64,000 bases of DNA from assembly GCF_039534975.1 (NCBI RefSeq), contig NZ_BAAAWH010000001.1, positions 1,612,001 to 1,676,000 on the forward strand. The letters run 5' to 3'. Below the pieces are notes generated by a model. The model was not told the origin of the DNA. It saw only the letters and a program-made list of their open reading frames with translations, and did no database searches. The position numbers and the translations under genes are program-made. Within the stretch, counting starts at the first letter, position 1; every line of letters begins with the position of its first letter. Shown here one piece after another: positions 1 through 6,968 of this stretch. The DNA comes from Microbacterium terregens. GTDB taxonomy: Bacteria; Actinomycetota; Actinomycetes; Actinomycetales; Microbacteriaceae.

Positions 1-1005
1 AGCTCGTTCCAGCACACGATAACGACGCTCACTCCCGACAGCCTGTTCTCCCATCTCGTCGACTACTGGCTTGAAGACCTGGATCAGGAGGGCCGGCTCT
101 CCACAACGACACGGCAGCTGTACGAGCGCAACATCCGAACCCTCGTCATACCGGCGATCGGCAATCTGACGCTGCGGGAGATCGGCGTCGCGCGCTGCGA
201 CCAACTCCTCAAGCAGCTGAACAAGCGGAGCTACAGCCGAGCAAAGCATGCTCGCGTCGTACTTCGCCTGGCGTTCGGCCTCGCTGTGCGCCACGAGGTC
301 CTGTCGCGTAATCCGATGGACCATGTCGCACGACTGAATCGGCAGATCAGTATGCCCGACGCACTCACCCCGGTCGAGGTGACGGCGATCCGCACGGCGA
401 TCGCCGTCTGGGAGAGCGGACGCGTGATCTCAGGGCCGAAGCCGGATGGACAACTCGGTGGAATCGTCGAGGTCATGCTTGGAACATCCGCCCGAATCGG
501 TGAGGTGCTCGCGATTCGACGTCGCGACGTTGACATCACCAGCGCGGTGCCGTCGATTCGCATCGCGGGCACGATCGTCAGCAACAGTGGTGAGCCGACC
601 CAGCGGCAGGATCACCCGAAGACCGCGAAGTCGCGACGCACTATCGCGATTCCGACGTTCACAGCCGAGGCCGTCCGCCGGCGTCTGGCTAGTCTCAGCG
701 AGCCGTCGCTGGACGCGCTGCTCTTCTGTAGTCGGGAGGGCACACCGTTGACCACGAACAATGTGAGGCGCCAGCTTCGACGAGTCATGGAGATCGCCGG
801 CATCACGGGAGTTACGCCGCACGCGTTTCGCCGCACGGTCGCGACAGCTATCAACGAGCAGGCGGGCGTGGAGCTTGCTGCAGAGTTGTTGGGCCACACG
901 GATCCCAAGATCACCGTCCAGCACTACATCCGGCGCAACGAGATGGTGAACCCTTCCACCGCCGAGATGCTCGACCGCGCGTTCGCCAAGGATCAGCCGA
1001 TCTGA
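1..1005 (+). CDS. Tyrosine site-specific recombinase (phage-type integrase), 5' end outside window
   Basis: The reading frame is open from the first base of the window, so the start codon lies upstream. The first roughly 100 visible residues form a SAM-like core-binding domain. The catalytic domain follows with the first Arg in ARIGEVLAIR, a Lys-containing KTAKSRRT turn, HAFRRT (His-x-x-Arg) and LGHTD followed by the nucleophile Tyr in VQHY near the C-terminus. All catalytic residues of the family are present, so the enzyme looks intact on this side. Such integrases insert or excise genomic islands, prophages or ICEs. It is followed by small genes of no known function, consistent with the edge of a mobile element. 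No attachment site or tRNA is visible downstream. Confidence 0.9.
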   Translation, partial: SSFQHTITTLTPDSLFSHLVDYWLEDLDQEGRLSTTTRQLYERNIRTLVIPAIGNLTLREIGVARCDQLLKQLNKRSYSRAKHARVVLRLAFGLAVRHEVLSRNPMDHVARLNRQISMPDALTPVEVTAIRTAIAVWESGRVISGPKPDGQLGGIVEVMLGTSARIGEVLAIRRRDVDITSAVPSIRIAGTIVSNSGEPTQRQDHPKTAKSRRTIAIPTFTAEAVRRRLASLSEPSLDALLFCSREGTPLTTNNVRRQLRRVMEIAGITGVTPHAFRRTVATAINEQAGVELAAELLGHTDPKITVQHYIRRNEMVNPSTAEMLDRAFAKDQPI

Positions 1006-1020
1006 GAAGGATGCCTGTGG

Positions 1021-1302
1021 TCACCACGTTTGCTCCGTCGGGCCCCAACTCGCGATCGGCCCGCCGTTCGGGCCGTGGTTCCGGAGGAACTCGCCGTGGA
1101 CCCGCTCGCAGGCGAGGCGGAGGGTGTTTGACCAGCCGATGACTTCGCCGCGGAAGCTGACACGGTAGCGAACGTCGTCGGCGCTCATCCGGCGGATCTC
1201 GATGGTGCCGTACACGCGGTCGAACGCGTCCGCCAAAGTCCACGTGCCCGTCGGACCCTCCTGCGCTGCGAGCAGCGGGTGCCATCGGTGCGGTTCGGCC
1301 AT
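1021..1302 (-). CDS. Small hypothetical protein (93 aa)
   Basis: A 93-residue protein I do not recognise. It starts with ATG preceded by a very strong ribosome binding site (GGAGGAGG, about 8 bases upstream), which is the main reason to believe it. The sequence is soluble and mixed in character, with a predicted strand-rich centre (VYGTIEIRRM, VRYRVSFRGEVIGW) followed by an alpha-helical segment (NTLRLACERVHGEFLRNHG). It is convergent with the integrase gene and divergent from the next small gene, an arrangement common in mobile-element cargo. Confidence 0.6.
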   Translation of the reverse strand: MAEPHRWHPLLAAQEGPTGTWTLADAFDRVYGTIEIRRMSADDVRYRVSFRGEVIGWSNTLRLACERVHGEFLRNHGPNGGPIASWGPTEQTW

Positions 1303-1397
1303 TGGGCATCCTCCTCCGGCCGAACACGCATGAGAGTAGACCGACCAACAGACATCGCCGCGCGAGCTGTTGGGAGCTGGATGCGCACCTTCCTGCC

Positions 1398-1673
1398 ATG
1401 AGCGATCGTGAGCGCGCTGACGCTGTCCTGGAGCACGTGGCTGTGCTCGCGTTCCTGTACTACCCCGGCATCGAGGTGGATGATCCGAGCTACAGCCTCG
1501 CCGACGACATCGACTGGTGTCTCGCGCGGCTGGGCGATGTGACCGACGTCGAGCGGGAACGGATGCGTGCGCTCTTCGAAAGAGCGATCACGGACCCCAC
1601 CGCGGCGCGCGAGGAGTTGTTCACGGCTCTCGTTGAGCTCGACGGCGTTCTCGCAGCGGATCATCCTGAGTGA
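1398..1673 (+). CDS. Small acidic hypothetical protein (91 aa)
   Basis: A 91-residue, strongly acidic, probably helical protein of unknown function. An upstream start at 1302 is possible in the same frame, but the residues it would add are Arg/His-rich and unlike the rest, so the ATG at 1398 is preferred. No convincing ribosome binding site is seen. It overlaps or abuts the next gene, so the two may be translated together. It lies in the small-gene block downstream of the integrase. Confidence 0.5.
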   Translation: MSDRERADAVLEHVAVLAFLYYPGIEVDDPSYSLADDIDWCLARLGDVTDVERERMRALFERAITDPTAAREELFTALVELDGVLAADHPE

Positions 1674-2634
1674 CGCGCGTCGAAGCGAGGACGAGCGTGC
1701 GGCGCGTCTGGCTGCGCATCGGAAGGTATGGAACGACGCGCACCCGACCTACTACGCGGAGTACCGTGAGCGGAACCGTGAGGACATCCGCCGGAAGAAC
1801 CGTGAGCGGGAGCGGGAGCGGGCTCAGCGCGAGCGGGAGGAGAAGGCGCGGCGTCAGAAGGGGATCGATCGCGCGACGGCGTGGGCTGCGGCGCACCCGG
1901 AGGAGCGTCAGCAAGCGCGCGAGCGCTACAAGCAAGAGCACCCGGAGACGTACAAGCAGGCTCAGCGCGACTATTACCACCGGAACCGCGACGCGATCGC
2001 CGAGCGCCGGCGGGCGCGAGAGGCCGCCGATCCCGTCAAGGCGAACGAAGTTCGCAATCGCGCGGTCGCCCGCGCACGCGGGGTCGGGCGCGTCTCCGAG
2101 TGGTCCCCCAGTCCCTCTCAGCAGGAGTCATACCGCCAGCGAGAGAATGAAGCGCGGCGTCGGCAGCGTCGCCGGGCCAGCGCCGGGCTGCCGGACCGAC
2201 GGCTCCATCGGGTGCTGGCTGCAGAGCGGCGTCACAACGCCGCCGCCGCCGATGCGTTCTTCGCAAGGAAGCGCAGTCGGGGGGAGGTTGCTCGGATTCG
2301 AGAGCAGGACCTCCCCACTCCACCGGAGTTAGTGCACGCGCTCGAGCAGCGGTCAGAGAGCCGTCGCGTTGTTCGTCAGATTCTGGCCGTCGCTGACGTC
2401 TACTTCACCGAGCACGAACTCGAACTCCGGGCGCGTGTCGCCGAGATCTCGCGGACGCGCTTCCGCGCAGGGCTGCTCCCGCTTGATGTGTACACGGAGC
2501 CGCGCCGCCGCGCTCTCGAGGTAGCGAGCGCCGGCTACCTCCGTCGCAGTGCCGTGTCTCAGGCCTCATCGCTCGCCGTCTTCCAGTGGCTGACGTCGGA
2601 TCTTGCGAAGCGGACGCCCGACATTCCGCTCTGA
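1633..2634 (+). CDS. Arg/Glu-rich repeat protein of unknown function (about 333 aa)
   Basis: A long, highly charged protein rich in Arg, Glu, Ala and Gln. The first half carries degenerate units of about 20-25 residues with Tyr and His/Asn-Pro turns (NDAHPTYYAEYRERNRE, AAHPEERQQARERYKQE, HPETYKQAQRDYYHRN), predicting long charged helices or coiled coil. Similar charged Tyr-Arg-Asn repeat tracts occur in uncharacterised phage and mobile-element proteins; that resemblance is my inference. The second half is more ordinary and helical. The start is uncertain: the only in-frame candidates are a TTG at 1633, used here, and a GTG at 1567, both overlapping the preceding gene. Function unknown. Confidence 0.55.
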   Translation: MSSTAFSQRIILSDARRSEDERAARLAAHRKVWNDAHPTYYAEYRERNREDIRRKNRERERERAQREREEKARRQKGIDRATAWAAAHPEERQQARERYKQEHPETYKQAQRDYYHRNRDAIAERRRAREAADPVKANEVRNRAVARARGVGRVSEWSPSPSQQESYRQRENEARRRQRRRASAGLPDRRLHRVLAAERRHNAAAADAFFARKRSRGEVARIREQDLPTPPELVHALEQRSESRRVVRQILAVADVYFTEHELELRARVAEISRTRFRAGLLPLDVYTEPRRRALEVASAGYLRRSAVSQASSLAVFQWLTSDLAKRTPDIPL

Positions 2635-2676
2635 TCTCGTTGCCGCTCAATGAGTCGCGTCACGCAATGGCGGCGC

Positions 2677-2702
2677 ATCGGGTGGCCGTAGCCCGATCGG
2701 CC
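2677..2702. terminator. Possible bidirectional terminator hairpin
   Basis: Between two convergent genes, ATCGGG (2677-2682) can pair with CCCGAT (2692-2697), and an overlapping alternative pairs GGCCG (2684-2688) with CGGCC (2698-2702). There is no T-run. Position between convergent stops is the main support. Confidence 0.3.
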
Positions 2703-2769
2703 AACGCGACAATCACTCGCCCACGTGGCGGCGCCGCGATCGGTTAACGAGCTGTCTCTGCCGCTGCCC

Positions 2770-3165
2770 TCAGGCGCGCGGTGGGTTAAACATGAACTCA
2801 AGGCGGATGCCGTTGTCGTCCTCGACAAAGGATGCGTAGTAGCTGTCGTTGAACCGCGGGTAAAGCTTCGGCTCGCGGACCGCAGTCCAGCCCGCCTCCA
2901 TCGCAATGTCGTGCAGGCGATCCACCTCCTCGGGTGATCCGACGGCGAAGGCAAGGTGCTGCCATCCCACGCGGCCTGTCCGGTGCGGTCCACTGCCCGC
3001 CTCCCGAGCCGAAAAGAGGATCAGCTCCTCCTCGCCCCGGTACCAAGACACGCCGTCGTCAGCGTCCAGTCGGGTGCAACCGAGCGCACGCATCACCGGG
3101 TCGAACTGCGAGGTCGATCGGGTCAGGTCATCGACGGTGATACCGAGGTGGTCAAAGAGGGTCAC
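2770..3165 (-). CDS. VOC-family (glyoxalase/bleomycin-resistance fold) protein
   Basis: A 131-residue single-domain vicinal-oxygen-chelate protein. It opens with the typical strand FDHLGITVDDL and ends with SYYASFVEDDNGIRLEFMF, the beta-alpha-beta-beta-beta signature with the metal-site Glu near the C-terminus; WQHLAFAV marks the second half-module. Members are lyases, dioxygenases or antibiotic-sequestering proteins, and the substrate cannot be told from sequence. It starts with GTG; there is no strong ribosome binding site. It stands alone, convergent with the charged repeat protein. Confidence 0.85.
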   Translation of the reverse strand: MTLFDHLGITVDDLTRSTSQFDPVMRALGCTRLDADDGVSWYRGEEELILFSAREAGSGPHRTGRVGWQHLAFAVGSPEEVDRLHDIAMEAGWTAVREPKLYPRFNDSYYASFVEDDNGIRLEFMFNPPRA

Positions 3166-3398
3166 CTTTACATACTGCGACTGCCGTCGATGATGAGCAA
3201 ATAGCCTCCCCTACCTTCTGGAGCGATCGGTCTCCGGCCGTGACACGCCACGCTGCCCATCGGCTCACGCGTCGCGCGAAGGACCGGATCGCCGACAGAT
3301 CCGCGACCCACGCCCCCTCCGCGAGATCATCGGCACCGCTCTCGGGATCAGTGCCCGGGTAGGGATCGTCTATAGGCGACCGCCCCGGTGTGCAGTAA

Positions 3399-3560
3399 GT
3401 GGCCACAGGCCTAGACATCTCCGGCGTCAGGTCGGATGTGCTTCCTGAGGAATTCCTTCGTGAAGTGCTCGATGCACATCCCCGCGGAGCCCTCGCGCGA
3501 GAGTTTGGTGCGTGTGTGATCGAACAGGCCGAGCGGAAGCCCACGACCGCTGCTCGATAG
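3399..3560 (+). pseudogene. Remnant resembling the C-terminus of an HD-domain hydrolase
   Basis: A 53-codon frame from GTG to TAG with a protein-like helical sequence (LPEEFLREVLDAHPRGALA, then ACVIEQAERKP). The pattern of Pro-x-x-x-Val-x-x-Val-Leu-x-x-His-Pro-Arg followed by a helix ending in Arg-Lys-Pro resembles the C-terminal part of actinobacterial HD-domain (cyanamide-hydratase-like) proteins as I remember them. The catalytic HD motifs would lie upstream and are absent. This is a recognition from memory and weak. Confidence 0.3.
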
Positions 3561-3643
3561 ACGGCGGCGTCGTGAGGCGGCTCGAGGAGAATCCGCTCGA
3601 ACAGCTTCGATGATCCAGACGTCCGCCCGGACGACGATCCCTC

Positions 3644-3649
3644 TACGCT
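3644..3649 (+). promoter_or_regulatory. -10 box of a leaderless promoter (GNAT remnant)
   Basis: TACGCT lies exactly 6 bases before the GTG at 3656, the TANNNT-N6-start pattern of leaderless actinobacterial transcripts. There is no ribosome binding site, which agrees. Confidence 0.5.
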
Positions 3650-3655
3650 TCTAAC

Positions 3656-4060
3656 GTGATTGCCCTTCAAGTCGTCCTGCCTCGGACGTTCCTCGCCGAC
3701 GAGATCGTCAGGGAGTACATGTCAGACGTCGCTTCACGGTGGTACGGGCGGCAGGCGACCCCCGACGAAGTCGACGAAGCCCTTCACGGCGAGCCATACG
3801 ACGACCTCCAGGGAGCCAGTGGCGTCTTCCTCGCCGCTGTGGAGGATGGCAGAGCGGTCGGCTGTGCAGGTGTGCGTTTTGGGGACGGATTTGCCGAGCT
3901 GACGAAGGTCTTCACCCGGCGCGACCATCGCGGACAGGGCCTGGGCGGCCGATTGCTCGGAATGGCCGAGCAATCCTGTGCGGAGAGGAACCACCGCAGG
4001 CGGGGCTGGCCGGGACGTCGCGACCCACAAGGCAGAACAAGTAGCCTGGTGCGGTGCTGA
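3656..4060 (+). pseudogene. GNAT acetyltransferase, C-terminally truncated
   Basis: Residues 1-105 read as a GNAT N-acetyltransferase: GVFLAAVEDGRAVGCAGVRF is the central strand pair and VFTRRDHRGQGLGGRLL is motif A with the acetyl-CoA Arg-x-x-Gly-x-Gly loop. After AEQSCAERN the frame turns into Arg/Gly-rich sequence and stops, so the last strands and motif B of the fold are missing. The first regulator gene starts inside its stop codon. The 3' end was therefore probably lost when the regulator was joined here. The leaderless -10 box supports the GTG start. It may be transcribed but is unlikely to be active. Confidence 0.6.
4042..4047 (+). promoter_or_regulatory. -10 box of a leaderless promoter (first LAL regulator)
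   Basis: TAGCCT is followed by 6 bases and the GTG at 4054. No ribosome binding site precedes that GTG, so leaderless transcription fits. The box lies inside the 3' end of the truncated GNAT gene. Confidence 0.55.
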
Positions 4061-6774
4061 ACCGGCGCTCTGAGCGTGCCCGGCTTGACGATTTCGTCAA
4101 GCGCATCGGCGAAGGCCATAGCTCGACACTTCTCCTCGACGGTGGCGCGGGTGTCGGGAAAACCACTTTGCTCGATTATCTGGTCCAGCAGAGCGAGGGG
4201 ATCCGAATCCTCAACGTCACGGGCATTCAGTCCGAGGTGGAGCTCGCCTACGCCGCGTTGCATCAGCTGTGCCGTCCACTAATGGCGGGGCTAGAGTCAT
4301 TGCCGGCACCTCAGCGAGAGGCACTTGAAACCACATTCGGGTTACGCGTGGGTCCGTACCCGAATAAGTTCTACATCGGCCTGGCCACTCTGAGCCTGTT
4401 GTCGGAGTACTCCACAGACGAACCTCTTCTCTGCGTGATCGACGACGCGCAGTGGCTGGATCAGGCGTCCGCGGAGGTGCTCGGGTTCGTCGCAAGGAGG
4501 CTGGAGGCCGAAGCCATCGGGATGGTATTCGCTGTGCGTACCGGTACCAAAGATCCAGGGTTGGGCGGGATACCTCGTCTTCTCGTGACAGGCCTTGAGA
4601 AGCCGTACGCAGAGCGTCTCTTCTCCTCGCTCGCGCTAGGCCCCGTAGACCCGGACGCTATGGCGAGGGTCATCAACGAGGCGAATGGGAACCCGCTTGT
4701 GATCGTCGAGTCGGCTCGAGCGCTGAGTCGCGCCGAGATTGCGACCGGATTGATCATCTCCACGCTTCCGGCTCGACCGAGTGAGCTGGAGGAGCAATTC
4801 CGACGTCGTGTTGTGCTGCTGCCGGAGACGACACAACAGCTGCTGGTGATCGCCGCTGCCGAGCCCTTTGCGAATCCTCGCGTTGTCGAGGCGGCCGCCG
4901 GAGTCCTGGGAATCTCGCTGCAGGCGGCTGAACCGGCGATCGACGCGGGACTGTGCGTCTCGGGCCCGTCCGTCCAGTTTCGGCATCCATTAGTCCGGTC
5001 GGCCGTGTACAGGACGGCGTCGCCGAGTTCAGTGAGAAGCGCGCACGCAGCATTGGCAGCGGTCAGCCCCGACGATTCCGACCCCGACCTTCTCGCGTGG
5101 CACCATGCTCGTGCCCAGGAGGGCACCGACGAGGATGCCGCAGCTGAACTTGCGGCGGCCGCAGGACGGGTGTTGGCGCGTGGAGGCGCGACGGCTGCGG
5201 CCGCGCTCTACCGTCAGGCGCTGCAGGTCACCGCGAACCGGGTGAAGAAAGCCGAATGGTCGCTGAGGATCGCACAGGCTGAACTTGCAGCGGGTGAGTA
5301 TGACCTCGCGCTGGATGACCTCAAGGTAGCGACAACTGGAAACAACAGTCCCACGCTGCGAGCAGAGCTGGCGCTCACCAAAGCGAGAGTCGCATTCGCG
5401 CGCGAGCGGGGCGGTGCCGCGGTCGGCCTCCTGTTGAACGCCGCCGACGAGTTGGTCCCTATCGGTCTCGATGGTGCCCGCGAAGCGTTCCTCGAGGCGT
5501 TTTCCGCAGCGATGTTCGGAGCTTCGCTCGCTGACACGGACGTCCGGAAAGTGGCAGACCGCTGGCTTTCGTCCGGAGTTCCTGCCGGCGATCGACCTGC
5601 ACACCTCCTTCTTGACGCGATGGCGCGCGTGATCGCGCACACTGACCCCTCCTCGATGCGCAATATGCAGGATGCGCTCGTGCCCTTCAGGCACGAGATC
5701 GCGGACGAGCGCACGCACGTCCATTGGATGTGGCACGGCACTATCGCTGCACTCGCCGCATGGGACTTCGAGACGTGGGATGCGGTGTCGCACCGACACC
5801 TTGTTCTTGCGCGGGCGGCCGGTGACTATAGCGAGTTGCCCATCGCCCTGACTGCGCGCGCGTACACGCACTTATTCCGCGGCAACATGTCCACCGCAAT
5901 CGACGCGTCGCGCGAGATGGCGGTGATCAGGTCGGCGACGGACGGAGCCATGAATCCTTCTGTCGCTGTCGGGACGGCCGCCCTCCAGGGCCGGGTCGAA
6001 GACCTCGATTCATTGGTACGTCTGATCGAGGCCGATGCAAGCGAGCGCTCGGACGGCAGCGGCCTCGCGAATGCCTATTGGGGGGAGGCCATCTTGAACA
6101 ACAGCATGGGACGTTACGAGGTTGCTCGCGATTGGGCGACACGATCCGGCGCGCTGCACAATCCGCTTCACTCCATCACCAACTGGGCGCTTGTTGAGTC
6201 GATCGAGGCGGCGAGTCGACTGAATGGTGTTGATGCGACTCCAGAGTTGTCACGGCTCGAAGCAGCGACATCGCCGTATGACTCGGCATGGGGGAGCGGA
6301 CTCTACGAGCGTTCGAAGGCGCTCCTCAGCGCCGAAAATGACGCCGAAGCGCATTACCTCGAGGCACTCAGACTTCTTGAGTCCACCCCCAGCCGCCTGG
6401 ACTTCGCGCGCGCAACACTCGTGTACGGGGAGTGGCTCCGTCGTCAGAAGCGGCTGTCAGACGCGCGTATCGAGCTGAGCCGCGCCCAGCAGCTCTTCGA
6501 GGCGATTGGCGCCGCCGCGTTTGCTGATCGCGCGACCCGTGAACTGCAGGCAACGGGGGTACGCGGTGGCCCGCGCGGGGAAGGCGGAGGCATCGCACTC
6601 ACCTCGCAGGAGTCCCAGATCGCACAACTCGCAGGGCAGGGACTCACGAATAGCGAAATCGCGACGCGCATGTTCCTCAGCCCGAGGACCGTCGCCTATC
6701 ACCTGGGCAATGTGTTCAACAAGTTGCAGATCAGCTCGCGACACCAGCTTCCTCAGCTTCCGGTCACGACGTGA
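4054..6774 (+). CDS. LAL-class LuxR transcriptional regulator, tandem copy 1
   Basis: A 906-residue regulator. The N-terminal STAND/AAA-type ATPase has a P-loop at about residues 30-38 (GGAGVGKTT) and a Walker B near 127-131 (CVIDDAQWLD). A long TPR-like helical middle contains LVYGEWLRRQKRLSDARIE, and a GerE-type helix-turn-helix spans about residues 849-900 (LTSQESQIAQLAGQGLTN, SPRTVAYHLGNVFNKLQIS). Length and order match large ATP-binding LuxR (MalT-like) regulators, which bind a signal through the TPR part and activate transcription in the ATP form. The GTG start is fixed by the TANNNT-N6 box. It is a close paralog of the next gene over its whole length, so the pair arose by tandem duplication. 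The ligand and target genes are unknown. Confidence 0.92.
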   Translation: MLNRRSERARLDDFVKRIGEGHSSTLLLDGGAGVGKTTLLDYLVQQSEGIRILNVTGIQSEVELAYAALHQLCRPLMAGLESLPAPQREALETTFGLRVGPYPNKFYIGLATLSLLSEYSTDEPLLCVIDDAQWLDQASAEVLGFVARRLEAEAIGMVFAVRTGTKDPGLGGIPRLLVTGLEKPYAERLFSSLALGPVDPDAMARVINEANGNPLVIVESARALSRAEIATGLIISTLPARPSELEEQFRRRVVLLPETTQQLLVIAAAEPFANPRVVEAAAGVLGISLQAAEPAIDAGLCVSGPSVQFRHPLVRSAVYRTASPSSVRSAHAALAAVSPDDSDPDLLAWHHARAQEGTDEDAAAELAAAAGRVLARGGATAAAALYRQALQVTANRVKKAEWSLRIAQAELAAGEYDLALDDLKVATTGNNSPTLRAELALTKARVAFARERGGAAVGLLLNAADELVPIGLDGAREAFLEAFSAAMFGASLADTDVRKVADRWLSSGVPAGDRPAHLLLDAMARVIAHTDPSSMRNMQDALVPFRHEIADERTHVHWMWHGTIAALAAWDFETWDAVSHRHLVLARAAGDYSELPIALTARAYTHLFRGNMSTAIDASREMAVIRSATDGAMNPSVAVGTAALQGRVEDLDSLVRLIEADASERSDGSGLANAYWGEAILNNSMGRYEVARDWATRSGALHNPLHSITNWALVESIEAASRLNGVDATPELSRLEAATSPYDSAWGSGLYERSKALLSAENDAEAHYLEALRLLESTPSRLDFARATLVYGEWLRRQKRLSDARIELSRAQQLFEAIGAAAFADRATRELQATGVRGGPRGEGGGIALTSQESQIAQLAGQGLTNSEIATRMFLSPRTVAYHLGNVFNKLQISSRHQLPQLPVTT

Positions 6775-6917
6775 CCGATCAGTCGCTCTGACTCGGGCGT
6801 CGTTTTCGTTGACTCGGGGCTCGACGCTGCCACGGGCGCCTGCGCGTGGTCGGTGGCAAGTACGCGTGCCCGCGCTGCGCCCGCAGCAGGACCTGAGGCC
6901 CGTCTGTATCCGTATTT

Positions 6918-6941
6918 CCCCAGTGTTATCCCTAGTGTTAT
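6918..6941 (+). repeat. Two 12-bp tandem direct repeats over the -35 region of the second LAL gene
   Basis: CCCCAGTGTTAT (6918-6929) is followed directly by CCCTAGTGTTAT (6930-6941), one mismatch in 12. The second copy overlaps the expected -35 region of the -10 box at 6957. One DNA turn plus about 1.5 bp spacing on the same face suits a dimeric or cooperative activator. I see no equivalent upstream of the first LAL gene. Confidence 0.7.
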
Positions 6942-6956
6942 GTGGAGCGACGCCGA

Positions 6957-6962
6957 TACTCT
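6957..6962 (+). promoter_or_regulatory. -10 box of a leaderless promoter (second LAL regulator)
   Basis: TACTCT is followed by 6 bases and the GTG at 6969. This picks 6969 over the upstream in-frame GTG at 6942, and alignment with the first paralog gives the same start. Confidence 0.6.
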
Positions 6963-6968
6963 GGAGCG

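Larger units (their letters stand above)
3166..3655. other. Intergenic stretch with decayed coding debris
   Basis: About 490 bases without an intact gene. It holds a short plus-strand frame resembling the end of an HD-domain protein (annotated separately) and a minus-strand open frame (3152-3670) whose translation is low-complexity and Ser/Arg-rich and is not credible as a gene. Confidence 0.4.

Noticed and set aside
3152..3670. 172-codon minus-strand open frame
   Set aside because: Ser/Arg-rich translation, no ribosome binding site, and it overlaps the start of the GNAT remnant; typical GC-rich antisense frame.
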